Below, one piece after another: positions 49,014-61,659 of a stretch of 64,000 nt of DNA. The translations under genes were made by a program, and so were the position numbers. Positions within the stretch are counted from its first letter, which is position 1; every line of letters begins with the position of its first letter. The DNA is from Uloborus plumipes (Eukaryota; Arthropoda; Arachnida; Araneae; Uloboridae). The notes below the pieces were generated by a model, which made no database searches, was not told where the DNA came from, and worked only from the letters and a program-made list of their open reading frames with translations. The stretch is taken from positions 1 to 64,000 of the forward strand of contig JAXGGA010005218.1 of the NCBI GenBank assembly GCA_038373865.1. The letters run 5' to 3'.

Positions 49014-50430
49014 AACTCATGTTTGTGAAAATTGCAACACCATGAAGGAATCGTCAGAACTGAATGACATTTAATACACAGCTGAGTGATAATGGTACAA
49101 GTAAATGATTAAACTTAGAAAGAGAGCCAACAAACAATAAAAAACTGTTAAAATTAGTATTTTGTGTAGCCACCACGCGCTGCAATAAGTGATGCTACAC
49201 GACGTGGATGGAGTCAAACATATTTTAATTGTCTGCCTGATCAAGAGCATTCCACACTGTTTGTATGCATACCTAAAGTTCGTCAGTAGCAGCAACAGGA
49301 CGTGGATCACGAACGAGACGTCGACCAACGAAATCCCAGACATATTCAATCGGCGGCATATCCGGGGAATATGCTGGTCAGGGAAGAAGCTGTACCTGCT
49401 GCGATGCAAGGAAGGATTGAACAGTCCTAGCGACATGGGGCGGGCATTATCCTGCTAAAATACAGCGCCAGGCAAGCCTTGAAGGAAGGGGACTGCTTGG
49501 GGCAGTAGAATTTCACTGATGTACCGGTTGCTGTTCAGGTTGCCCACAATTCGTAGCAATTGATATTGTCCGTGACATGATATGGCACCCCAGACCATGA
49601 CTTCAGGTGTTCGTCCACTGTGATGTTCGATAATGCACTCTGGAAGGTGGCGTCATCGGCATAGCGTCGGACGTGAATGAGGCCATCATGGTACCACAAA
49701 TTAAAAAAGGATTAGTCAGAAATCACAACCATACTGCCAATCAGCACGCCAGTCCTTATGCTGATTGGCCCATTGTAGCCGCAGGCGGCTATGGTTTAGC
49801 GTGAGGGGGATCCTGTATGAAGGAAAACTTGCTCACAGTCCTCGCTGCAGCAGACGTCTACGAATTGATGAAGCCCGCAATGAAGCACCTGTAGCCATTG
49901 ACCACTACTGCCAGTTGTTCAGAAGAAGCTGTGCAGCTCGTCTCTACCATGCGGATCAGGTGTCTATTATCACGCTGACGTCACACTTCCGGGTCCACTC
50001 CCGGATTTCCAAGTTGTCCGACACTCGCCCGTCCACTGCTTCCAAACACGCATCACTGTGCTGCTGTTACGCTGCACACGAGCGGCTACTTCACGATAAG
50101 ACAATCCAGCTTCACGAAGGCCGATGATCCTAACCCGTTCAAACTCCGTAAGTTGTTGAAACGTCGATCTTTTTCGTCGAAGAGGCATAAGCAACGTCTG
50201 AGCTAACGTTTATCACAAGCAGATAACCACCTATAACCATACACGCCTTGCTGCAGACGTCTATTTATTCGGATAAATCCAGCATTCAGAGGGCGCCGCT
50301 CAACGTACGCATGCGCTACAAGTCTAAAATTCTAATCATTTGCATGTCATACACTACTTTGTATCGGCTAAAAATTTCAGCCCATACGTACAAGTCCTTC
50401 ACTGTGTTGCAATTTTCACAAACATGAGTT
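49014..50430 (-). mobile_element. Tc1-type transposon, inactive
   Basis: The inverted ends AACTCATGTTTGTGAAAATT (continuing GCAACAC) occur at 49014 and, complemented, at 50430. TA borders both sides (49012-49013 and 50431-50432). The body is a decayed Tc1 transposase gene on the minus strand. Confidence 0.88.
49158..50188 (-). pseudogene. Tc1-like transposase, heavily broken
   Basis: From Met at 50188 the sequence reads MPLRRKRSTFQQLTEFERVR and then a helix-turn-helix (GLSYREVAARVQRNSSTVMR). It goes on, in changing frames, through SIRRRLLQRGL, RIPLTLNHSRLRLQWANQH, TPEVMVWGAISCHGQ and GNLNSNRYISEILLP to QDNARP and a C-terminal SPIEYVWDFVGRRL. The first catalytic region (normally VFSDESRF) is lost in a decayed stretch near 49720. 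The second (DNARP) and the Glu of SPIEYVWD can still be read. Multiple frameshifts and stops rule out function. Confidence 0.85.
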
Positions 50431-50719
50431 TACAATACACATGTAATATATTATCAAGATTGAACAACTCCTTAGGGTCCTACCAAGGATTGCATTTCTT
50501 TAAAAATACGAAAAAATGTCAGTTTTCTAAAAATTTTTGGAAAATACAAATTATCACCATTTTTGTCCGAATACCATTAAACTGCTTCCTTATAACACTC
50601 TTTTCATGCATCTTTCAAATTATTTAAATTTCATGCAGTATTAAGTTCGTACATAAACCGTAAAGTTTCGTGAAATTAACCAAAAATTGACGTTTTTGTG
50701 CACACAGCAATACTTCTTT

Positions 50720-50827
50720 CCCAGGTAGCACAAATAACCTTTAAACGTTTTATAAACGTTTTTAAGCGGTTGTTACAACGTTAATAACCATTTTACAACC
50801 TTTAAAAAACGAAGTGTGCTACTTAGG
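50720..50827. repeat. small inverted-repeat element
   Basis: CCCAGGTAGCACA (50720-50732) and TGTGCTACTTAGG (50815-50827) form imperfect inverted ends around a body rich in AACGTT and TAACC words. It may be a very short MITE. No target duplication is clear. Confidence 0.4.
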
Positions 50828-50829
50828 TT

Positions 50830-53320
50830 TGTATTCCAGATACTCTTTTCTTGCAATGAATGGGCAAAGTGCAGCTTTTGGTTGTAAATGTAGTTTTCGT
50901 TACATTAACAGCCCAGAACGCACCACAAGGTGGTAGCTGCATTTCGGGTGTCATTCTGCCTTTCCCATTCACCCAGCCACGTTATTTACATATTTTCAAC
51001 AGATTTATATAAATGAAATAACGACCTAATGTTAAATAGGTTTCTTTGAATCAAAGTTTGAAGTTAGATTGACTCAGTTTTGGCATTCATGATTGCGAGG
51101 ATTAAGTTTTTCATTTAAATTCATATATTGTCTCTCTTTTAAATAGCAATCTACCGTCTCATTAACCAGTTTTATAACCTTTAAAACAGTCGGAGTATAG
51201 AAGAGGTATACTTATTGAATCACTGATAAAGTATAACTTGATTTTTAAAAGTTAACTTATTAACGTTGCAGGAACTCATGGAAGATATCGAAGTTTTAAA
51301 AACGGATTTAAAAAACGAGTATAAGTACTTGATGGACATTGTCAATGTAGTACAAAAAGTGACCCTGATCTCACGATTAAAAGTCGGAGACCTTTTAATC
51401 ATTAGTTTTCATTTTTTCGAGCTAGCAGAGTTATGAAGCTTTTCATTTTCAAGCTTAATTTCTAATACTCGTCAGTTATATCATTAAAAAATATGCTTCT
51501 GTATAGTTCAAGAAATTAGAGATTTGAAAAAAAGAAAATTTCTGTGAAACATAGAGCTGTAATCATATTAAAAAGTACACATTCTGTAAAAGTTTGGAAC
51601 TATAAGAATAAATTGACTGGTTAACGCGTGCTTACTTTCCTCCCATTAATGATGTCCATTAAAAATATCTCATAGTTTGAACTTTCAAAACTTAATATTA
51701 CTCATAAAAGTTCTCATTTAGTTATCAAAGGTGTTTTCTGATCTTGTATACCTCTCTGTAACCCAACTCCTTTACAGTTTGACTATCGTCCATTGCCATG
51801 GCCCAATATCAAGTTTTAAAAATCAACAAAGCAGGCATTTCTTTGAATCACCGGATCCACGAAGAAGAGAAGATTATCTATCAAATGAATTATACATTCC
51901 GTAACTTTCATTATACCTACAATTCCATGTTTCACGGAAATTTTCTTTCTTTTTTTTAAATTTCTAATTGATTGAACCGTACTGAAGCATATTATTTAAG
52001 GATACAACTGACGAGTATTATCATCCCATTCGAAATTCATCTTAAAAATTAACAGATTCATAACTCTGTTAAAACTTCTTTAACTTCTTTTAATTCTAAA
52101 ATAAAAGGGTTAAAAAATGCAATTAATACTTTTTTAACGACAAGTTGACCCGAGCAAAGCATTTGCGCTTGAAAACAATTCAAAAATGCAATTTTTTAAC
52201 TTTATGTTTCAAAAACCAACCCCAATATGAATTGTTTGTTTCCTTTTTGCCGTTGGCCGTGAAACAGAATTTAAATGATGCCTAACTTTTGTAGTTTTAT
52301 AAAGTAATAAGGAAACGCAAGCAGAAAAAAAAATAAGAAATAATATTCATGTTGTTGCGATTTAAAATGCTGAAGTAAACGCTTTCTTTTCTGGTTGATT
52401 GCAACCAGGTTGAAGTGTGTTTCATAAATTTAAAATGAATTTAGAGTACATTTTCTTAGAAATTTGAATGAAAATCGACCGAGGAAAAATGTCATTCAGA
52501 AGCGACAAAACTTCTTAGTGAGATAGAACTCACGCTCTTTGCGTTTTTAGTCCGGTGCTATAACCAAATGAGCTATTTGGACTCACTCTCAAGGGTGACA
52601 TACATTGAAACAATGCTTAATAAAAAACGGAATAAATTGATTTTCTTTAAAAACTACCTAATTGTGAGTGATTTCACTCTTACATTGTGGATTGTGAAAT
52701 GTCGGTGAAAAAATATCTTTAAATATCCTATTTCGCAGCTTTCGGCAAAAAAAATCGTTTTATTCTGTTTCAGATACTATTCATTAAAGTAATGTCTTAT
52801 AAAAAGAGACAAACTGTTGTTGGTTTTTTTTTTTTTTTTTTTGACAAAAAAATACACCATGTGTCTATTTTCATTTTTGCCAGCACGATGAGCTTTAAAT
52901 TTAAAGGTAAATCATGAAATTGATAAAAGAAGATGGAAGATCTGGCGTAGTGACAAAAAATTATAATGTATAAGAATCTAAAAATTGTAAGGTGGCAGTT
53001 TCATTGTTTTTTTTTTTTAATTTGAAATAGACAACGTTAAATTTTTGACCTAAAAGTCAATGAAAACTAAACGTAGATAGAATAATATTACCAATTATAT
53101 TTTTCAAATTTGAACATTTACTTTATTCTGATCTATGTGGAAATCTCTGTTTTAAAGGCCACAATTATCTTAGAGTACTGTCGTAAATTACTGTAAAATG
53201 CATAATGTATACAGTGTGAATTATTTGAATAATTTTGGATTAAATGGAACATATTTAAAATTTACTTTTTTACGTTTTGCATAAAGTTTCTTCAATTTAG
53301 ACTTTTTTTTTTTTTTGGAA
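50830..53320. other. AT-rich sequence without recognisable gene
   Basis: Contains a tRNA-like relic (52510-52582). A 54-codon frame at 51799-51960 has no recognisable motif. Confidence 0.45.
52510..52582 (-). pseudogene. tRNA-Ile-like pseudogene or SINE head
   Basis: On the minus strand: GTCCAAA, then box A TAGCTCATTTGG, a loop CTAAAAA in the anticodon position (animal tRNA-Ile has CTAATAA there), and a T arm GTGAG-TTCTATC-CTCAC-like stem. The anticodon and acceptor stems do not pair, so it is not functional. Confidence 0.5.
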
Positions 53321-53324
53321 TCAC

Positions 53325-53743
53325 TACACTGCAGACAATAAATTGTTATTTTTACAGAAAAATACTGAAATCAGATGTTTCGGTTTAAAACTGTAAAATC
53401 TCAGTAATAAATTGTAAAACTAGCTATTTTACAGTTCATTACTGTAGAAATAGAAATTCTGCAGTTTATTACTGTAAATTTAACAATGCTACAGTTTATT
53501 ACAACTAAAATTAGCTGTATTTTACTGTAAAAACAGCAGTGTTATACTGGCAGCAGAGGTTCCAGTTTGAAACTGTAAAATTCGCAGTAATAAACTGAAA
53601 CTGTCAATTTTACAGTTTGTTACTGTATACTAGCAATTTTACTGTTTATCACTGTAAAATTAGCCTTTTTACCGCTTATTACAGTAAAATTACCGTAATA
53701 ATAGCTATATCATACTGTAAAAACAACATTCATTTTTTAGTGT
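53325..53743. repeat. array of ACAGTTTATTACTGTAAAA words
   Basis: About ten diverged copies of a 30-35 base unit built on the palindrome-like TTTTACAGT-TTATTACTGTAAAA. Both orientations mix because the unit is nearly self-complementary. The block starts CACTACACTGCAGACAATAAA and ends ATTTTTTAGTGTA, which could be short inverted ends of a satellite-like MITE. Confidence 0.7.
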
Positions 53744-53744
53744 A

Positions 53745-56700
53745 TCAATGCCTTGTTTTGAAAGCTCAAGTCAATGGCATAAAAGCAATCAAATACACAG
53801 TACTTTTCTTACTACCGTAATCGGGGTTGACTTTGCGACTGCCGGGTTGACATAGTGAAACGTGCTCGTTTAAACTAGTATAACTATTACGCAACTTTCG
53901 TGCTTGCTACTGGATAAGAAATGATTGTGTTGGGTTCCAGACAACTGCTGCTATATATTTGGTCATTCGTTTTACTTCTATGCAAGCTGTCATGGATGAT
54001 ATAGAGTTTTTGGCAAAGCAAGATATTTTTTATATAAAGAGTAAAACTTTCAAACTTTGTAATGTACAGAGTTTGAGTTACTTGCTTGAATTTCTACAGG
54101 TTTATTTTAGATTATTTAGCGTTTGAAAATCATAAATATATGTTTTTTAACGTTGAATAAATATAACCAAAATTTTCATGTTTGAATAGATGACTATGTG
54201 AGAGATAAAAACTGTCATAAAGTCAGTGTTTTGTTATTTTTTCCGAGCAGTTTTCCGGTCCCAACAAAGAAAGCTGTTTTAAAGTAAAATATAATGCAAT
54301 TCTAGTAACGTTTGCCAATTATGCATGTAACAGCAGATTTTTCAGATTGTATTTAGGCTGTATTCGTTTATTCAGATAACTTGTTCCTAGGGTGAAAACC
54401 AAGTTGATGGTTACTTTGTTTTCTGAAATGGTGCGATCAACGAATAGTTGGAAAGGGTCGTCAAAAATAGCCGCATTAATGGGAGCATGCTAAAAAAATT
54501 AAAATAATAAGCAAAAATCTTTAAATACGCTTTATATTTTTTAAAATTTCAAATAAACTGCAATTGAATACTTAGAACATCACTCACATAAAATATTCTC
54601 TTAAGTTGCATTTGTTTTTTCTCTTTTTAGAACTTGATGATATCATCAGAATATTATATTTAAGCTTTTCTTCTCGTTAAATATCATGAGCAAATAAAAA
54701 AAAGAGTCTTGCTTAGGAAATATCGCAGTAGGAGTATCGAAAGATAATTTTTTCGCAATACATTCATTGAATTTTTTTTTGCAGCAAAACAAAGTTTTGT
54801 CTTATTTTTCGAATCCCTAGCTTAAGGAAATTTTCCCGAGGCCCAAACTTCCCAGCAGATGCGTCTAAAAATTTTTATAGAAACACATTGTGAATTTCAA
54901 GTGAAAAAGCGATATTAACTTTCCCTTTTAGAAAATTGTCTGGTTTTTATTCAAGAAGAATGTCTGAATTCCAAAGTTTCCGGCTCAGACGGAATTGCCT
55001 CTTACTATTTTTATTTATTTTAAAGGAACAACATAAAGTTGTTTTTTGCTTTTGCTTTCGTAACTTCCCTGTATCATTTTAAGTGCGCTATATATCACGC
55101 TTTTTGCGAATAATTATATAATTGAAACTCAATCTTTTGTTGAACTTAGGAGAAGTATTTAATTTGACATAAATATGCTACATATTTCTTTGGTATTATT
55201 TTCTTTTCTTTTTTTTACGATGATGATTTACTGAATGTAAAAAAAAAATAATAAAGTGTATTATTGGTCGCTTTTAGCTTTTAAAGAATTGTTTACGCTT
55301 AATGTTGTCAATTTAGCGATAATTTTAATGTACTTGATTTTTTTTTGACTTTTTAAAAACTATTACATACATTAATATTGTTTTTACCTATTGTTCGATT
55401 ATCCGCGGTTACCGTTTCACCTATTCCGCAGATAATCGGGAGTTTACTGAATTTAATTGCTTCATTTTTACAATGGATAATATCGGTCCCGTTTTTAGTT
55501 TTTAAATTCCTTCGATTTTACGAAAACATGTTTAAAAAAATTGCGCATTTTCGTATTAGGCTATCGCAATCTTTCAGGATGAATATGACAGCTTTAATGT
55601 TTTTACTCGAAAGGGAGCCGAAAATTAGTTTATCCTGTTGACTGTCATCACAGTAGTGTATGATAGTGAAAACGTAGAATGAGAAGCACTATTTCAAATT
55701 TAAAAAAAAGAAAGCACCAGGAGAATAAATTAAAAAGCAACGATTAATTCAATTTCAGAATTTTCCTAAAATCGTCGTTTTATTTAGTTAATTATGTTAA
55801 TATGTAATTCAGATAAAAACTTGAAAAAAAAAAAACCCGACTACTACTGACATACATATGAATATGAATGCCTGTAGTGTTTCCAACATTGAGCAGGAGC
55901 GCTGAATTTTCCCATGGCATTAATTTCTTGTGTTTTTTTTTTTTTTTTACTAAAGTCATTATTGGAGAAAAAATAAAAGCAGTTTCTTTCTAATTATCTC
56001 GGGGTTTAATATAAAAAAAATGTGTTTAAAAAATGCTTATAGAAATATTAATTTGAAAAAAAAATGTATATTGTGTATTTCTGTTTCTGAAAGCTACTTT
56101 CTCTTTTTTTTTTCTTTTTTTTTTTTTGTCAGATTTTACTAGGAATTCAAAATGGACATTTTGTCGCTAGGGAACATCTTCGTGACACATTCAACTTAAT
56201 TTTCAGCTAAAATGTCGTTCAAAATTAGAACATGTTCTAACTATGCATTGTTAACAGGAATATAGCATCGTTTTAAATACTATTTAAATGCTGTTGTGCA
56301 TTTCCGCATAACTTTAAGTTAAACCACCAATGTTACCTCGAAAATAATGACAATGAACATTTTAGTGTCTACTTGCTTAGCTAAATTAGTGCTTTACTGC
56401 ATAATTAAGACACTCATTTTATTTTCAGGAAGTTGTTTGCTTAATATATTACACGAAATGATGCCAAGCAACTTTAAATATCTTAGAAACAACTTTCTCT
56501 CTCTCCTACTTGGTAGATTTTTGGGAAGCATTTTCTTTCTTAAATGTGTAATATAATGCTTTTTACTAAGAATTTCTGTATGCACAACATTCAATGAAAA
56601 TAAATATAAATAAATACATAAATAAAATAATAAATATAAATCCATGTTTTCAAAGTATTAAGACTAAAGTATTAGTACTTTATTTTAAGTATTAGTACTT

Positions 56701-59700
56701 TATTTTAATACTTAATTCCAATTTCCATTTTGTCAACTTGTTCTAGCTGAAATGACGCATCATTTCCCTGCAGGAGTTCAATTCAACTTTGGACCGATGA
56801 TGGTCCCCTTTCAGCTTACATGGGTCTAAAATTTTCATTTTTGATCGCTGAGGAGGTCAAAAAAATATAATTGGTAAATAATTCCAAGAAAAGGTAAAAA
56901 TCCACGCAAATTACAAATAGATTTTCTCAGTAGTGTTATTCCTGTGATTAGTTTTAGCTACATTTCATTTTTTTTACTCTATGACAGTTTTCAACCATTC
57001 GATTAAGCAAAACTTTTTGCATTTAGCCTTGAAATTTGAGATAATGTTCGTATTTAAACTACTAAGTTATATAAGTTACCGAGTGAGACATATGTATTTT
57101 GTATTTTATTACAAAAAGTAAAATTATTATTTCTGAACGTAATTCCAATAGATTAGGGTCAAAATGTAAATGTTTAAAATCCTATTTTTGACTACGAAAC
57201 GACGTTAAGAGTAAAGAAAAATAAAAGCAGTCTTCCATTTCTGACTTTTAGGGATACGAACACCAAAAGAAATACAAATTGTAAAGCAGTATTTTACAAT
57301 TCACCCCTTGAAATCATATGGATTCACCCATTGTCGAATTCACTCCTATGTTACAGACACCTTTTCTAAACGCTTAATTTTAGATCAAAACCTCCCTAAG
57401 AAATATATAATTTCTTCTTTTCAAAACTTATCCTTTTTTCTAGCTTTCTTTTAGTGCGCTGGGTTCCGTTTGGCTTAAAACTTTATATTATTGGTCGATT
57501 TCTTCAAACTAAATTACGTATTGTGTGAATTTTCCCACATATATTTCATCGTCGATGTTACTTTATAGTCATATTTCCGAAGGAGGGTTACCATTTGAGC
57601 TGTAATTGGGTTTTTACTCCTTTCGAAGAAGTTGTTATCCTATTCTTGTATTATGGAATGTATCGAGTGTTGCTTGTTCTTCAATTCATTTCGCCCAGTA
57701 GAAGTTCCTCTGCATGCGTGGATCAATGGAAGAAAATTTGAGATAACTTGGTATTACTTACAAATGTGAGACTTAATAATGAAATGGGAGACAAAGAAAA
57801 ACAATAAGAATCAAAGTACACAATTTTAGAAAACTTAATAACGCTAGAAATTACAAACTACATTAACATATGGCAGAAATGAGGAGCATATAATGCAATT
57901 TTTTAAAACAGAACTTTAAAATTACATAAACTGCATCAAAAATGCGTGACAATTTGGGCACGGAAATAATTATTTATTCACGTCTTTTTAAGGGCGAAGA
58001 TACGTAATAAGAGTATTAATTGTGAACATTAAAACATAATTAAGTTATCCAAGCCTATCTGGAGCCCCTTTGTAATATTTTCTGTTTAAAATATTGTTGT
58101 TAGAATTTTCAATGTAATATTAGTAAAAAGAAATGTTAGTTAGTTAGCATTTTCAAAATAAAAGTATTTCATAAAGTATTATAATAATAATAATTGTTTA
58201 AATATTTCAAATATGCAATAAAAAAGTTTTTTTCGGAAGTACACAGAATAAAAGTACTACTAAAATTAGTTATTAGCTCTCGCCTAAGTTACACCTCAAA
58301 ATTTTTCATAATATGTTGAAAGTAAAAATGTTCAGAGCTCTCGTCAGTTGTTTTTGTAAAATTTTAACACGACATAACAAATAAAACTTTGTCATTAGGA
58401 ATTATTATTTTGCTATATTCCCTAGGCATTAGTATAGGAGCAAAGTGTGCAAAGTTTTATAAAAATCAGAATTGGAATATTTTGAGTTATCATTTTTGAA
58501 ATGAACAAATATTGCATAAAAAGCTAGTTTCAGGAAAAATCTACTTTAAACTAAAACGTTTAGATGTTTGCAACTAACTCCTTCAAATACAAGTCAATAT
58601 ATATGCTTTTAAGGAACACAATAATAAAAATAAACCAGTTCGTTCCTTATGATTTATCCAACTAATTCTCATTTTAAGAAAATGATGTTTTGTGAAAAAA
58701 AAAAAAAAACTTTTTATCATTTTCAAGTCACTTAAATACTACATTTTTATGTATTTAGTTGTCGTGTTTTAAACAAACTTGAGGAAGGAAATTATTCATA
58801 ATGATATGTTTTAGTTATTTCTCGACAAATATTGTTTTCTCAGTTAGCAACTAACTAAAAAAATCATCTACAGGAATTCAGAACCAAGTTACAGCAGTTT
58901 GGCGCACGAGAATCTCTAATAACCACTTATTACGTATGCAAACTAAAGGCAATTTCGTGTTGGCGAGTATAACCATAAATGCAATAATGTTTCACCCACC
59001 ATCTTATCAACACCTGCAACAATAATTGATGACACTGAACAGTGTAATGTGTAAAATTAGGCTTATCACGCTTGTCATCAAGCTTCATGGGTGAACAGTA
59101 AATACGGACAAAATAGTAATCTTTAAGTGTAAAACCATCGTTCGAAGGTATCATTTTATTTTAATTATTTGTAAAATTATCAATAATAATTGTTTAAAAA
59201 TGTTCGCTACTAAACCAAAATGGACATTTTTGGTCAAAAGTCACTGAATTGAAGGTAAAGAAGGTATCAAATATGAAATTTTAGAGAATATTCGATAGTT
59301 TGCAATGAAGTTTCATGGCATTCGTTTTCGATTCTTTACATCTAGGATACAAAATTGCTATAAAAATTAATAACAAAGGATGAAAAGATAAAAAAAGTTT
59401 TTTAATAAGAAAAACTTTTATTGAACACAAGATAAGGCAATAAATCCTTAAAAATATAAGTTTTTTATTTGTTTAACTGTGTAAACTGTTGAATATCATA
59501 TTCGTAAGTATAGCATAACTTAATCGGGCAAAGCTGTGAATTCACAAAAATGACATTGGCTTACGACCATCTAACAAATTCATCATTTTATCAGTAGGCA
59601 GCCCTTTTTTTAGTGCTTCGGGAAACCATCGAACTTAAAAAACACGATTTTTCATATTCGTTATTTTAACATGGTGCCGACGATATCTTACTTTTAAAAG

Positions 59701-59806
59701 AACAAGAGCATTTTTTAGAAGACGCTTTAAGTTGTGTTACACATTTCCTTAGTTTAAACAAACATCACGGTAGTAGGGCATTAAAACGTTGTTAATCGCT
59801 TAGGAT
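53745..59806. other. 6-kb AT-rich stretch without recognisable gene
   Basis: I see no protein motif in any frame. Small items: TACCGTAATCGGGGTTGAC at 53815 resembles one end of a TA-type element without a partner; a hairpin lies at 55396-55438; a 23-base direct repeat AAGTATTAGTACTTTATTTT occurs at 56667 and 56688. Confidence 0.45.
55396..55438. repeat. 13-bp hairpin, pogo/Tigger-like words
   Basis: CGATTATCCGCGG (55396-55408) and CCGCAGATAATCG (55426-55438) pair with one mismatch across a 17-base loop. CGATTATCCGCGG-type words occur at the ends of Tigger/pogo elements. No second end or transposase was found. Confidence 0.45.
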
Positions 59807-59808
59807 TA

Positions 59809-61375
59809 CAGTGCGTTTCGATTGATAGGTCCACCAGTAAAAACGAAAATTATGCTGGTAAAAAAAGGTTGTATTGTGTACAAATTACTATATATAAACT
59901 ACATTACTTCATTCAATGTGAAATAATACATTAATAATATACAAATGATAGGAATGATAAGAAAAACGAAAATTACATGAAACAGCTGTTTCAAAAAGAT
60001 AGGTCCACTGAACCAAGCATCGAATAAATGTTGAATTAATAAGAAATTTTTCTACCTTGTTTCTGAATAAGCTCATAAATCCTATTTGGCATGGTTTCTA
60101 CATGTTTTTTCAAACAATTTGTACCGATTTTTGACCATTCGGAGGAAATAGCATTTTTTAAGTCTGCAATACTGTTGTACTGCCTTCCGCCTGCATACAC
60201 AGCTCTTGCGAGTATACCCCACAAGTTTTCCACCGGATTCAGGTCGGGACCTACAAGGTGGCCAATCGATAATGTGTACACCATTATCCAGAAACCATTC
60301 AAAAGTGGACTTTGCAGAGTGCACAGGAGCATTGTCCTGTTGGAACATGAAGAAGGGACCCCCAATGCGCTCTGATTGTGGAAGGAAATATTGTTCAAGC
60401 AGCTGCTGATAGCCAGCAGCATTCAAACCATTGTCTACAAATGCTATATCAGTTTTTCCTGTCCCTCCGATTCAGGCACACAACATAACGGAACCACCAT
60501 CAGCTTACCTCTTCGAGAATATCCGTCTATCGTTACGCAGATCGTGCCAGTAACACTGCCAGCCATCTGGACCATCCAGGTTGAATTTCTTTTCGTCACT
60601 GAATATTACACAATGCCAATTTTGTTTCCAGGACATCACTTCCCGTGCGAATTTCAGTCTCTTTTCTATGTGCTTTTTAGTCAAGTTCGGAGTCGCTTTC
60701 CTCCTCACGTAAACTAAATTTCCGAGTTTCTTTGCCACTCTATGGACCGTAGATCTTGATACTGAAGGGTTTTGTAGCCTGGCTAAAGTGGATAAGCTCA
60801 CATTTCCAGATTTTAAGTCCTTTACTACGCTCCTTCTTTGTCGGGGTGTAACTTTTGATGGGCGGCCTGGTGACTTTTTACTGCCATAAGTATTTCTAAG
60901 TCGCAAAAAATTGTTCACAACAGTATGCGATCTGTTTAGAAGCTTAGCTATTTCTCTATTCGATTTTCCACACTTTTTAAAAGCATCAATTTTTCCCTGC
61001 TCAACCAGCGAAAGACTGCAACGACGCGACGCCCCATTTTGCTTGATTACAACGTGACATTCAAACCTGTTTAAATACCTTCACAGCAGCCAGCCCTATC
61101 CCGCAGTAAGACTAAGCAACGATATTTATGCAAATATTTGGGAAATAAACGTGATAGGTGCAAATTTCTGAAGGTGGACCTATCTTTTTGAAACGGTCTG
61201 AAAATGAAAATTTGCATCAGATAAGAGGAAATGATTTATTTTTAAGAAATTTCATCAAACATAGTTATAACAATTGCAGATACATAATCACTGTCAAAAA
61301 AAAGTGATTCTTATTCTCAATTAAGAGCCGAAATTGAGAAAAATAAGGGTGGACCTATCATTTCGAGACGCACTG
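59809..61375 (-). mobile_element. Tc3-like transposon with IR/DR ends
   Basis: The outer ends CAGTGCGTTTCGATTGATAG and, complemented, CAGTGCGTCTCGAAATGATA are bordered by TA (59807-59808 and 61376-61377). A second related motif lies about 175 bases inside each end: GTTTCAAAAAGATAGGTCCA at 59988-60007 and its inverted partner at 61171-61194. The shared core is GATAGGTCCAC. Each terminal repeat therefore holds two similar sites in direct orientation, the IR/DR layout of some Tc1/mariner elements. Confidence 0.88.
60036..61037 (-). pseudogene. Tc3-like transposase, frameshifted
   Basis: In order on the minus strand: [20 protein letters not shown] and a helix-turn-helix [20 protein letters not shown]; the linker [11 protein letters not shown]; and a second helix-turn-helix around [33 protein letters not shown] carries the first catalytic Asp and FQQDNAPVHSAKSTF the second. 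PDLNPVENLWGILAR carries the Glu, 34 residues after the second Asp once a single-base shift near 60255 is allowed for (DD34E). It ends MPNRIYELIQKQGRKISY at 60036. At least three frame changes and a stop near 60530 break it. Confidence 0.88.
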
Positions 61376-61472
61376 TATAATGCGAGTTCGTTATATAGTG
61401 GCATGCGTCAACGTTTTTCTTATTCTTGTTTTTTTTTATTTATTTATTTTAGTCATTTTTTTTTACCTGAAG

Positions 61473-61649
61473 CAGAACCGTCATTTCGAATTTTTCCAGG
61501 GGGAGGGGGAGGGGCAAAGGGTGTGTACACAATGTAAATTTGCCGAAAAATGGCGAAAACCTTGCCTACTTACATGTAAATAAATTGATTTCCCAAAGTC
61601 AGGGGGGAGGGGGAATTGAGACCCCCTGAACCCCGAAATGACGGGCCTG
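61473..61649 (-). mobile_element. hAT-type MITE copy
   Basis: It is flanked by a perfect 8-bp duplication ACCTGAAG (61465-61472 and 61650-61657). The right end is AATGACGGGCCTG and the left end CAGAACCGTCATTTCG. The body matches the family with a long G-rich tract (near 61500). Confidence 0.9.
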
Positions 61650-61659
61650 ACCTGAAGAG

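Noticed and set aside
49765..50127. 120-codon plus frame
   Set aside because: It is antisense to the Tc1 transposase relic, which explains the base composition and length.
55378..55641. 87-codon hydrophobic plus frame
   Set aside because: It overlaps a pogo-like hairpin and AT-rich sequence; the apparent hydrophobic helices follow from T-rich codons.
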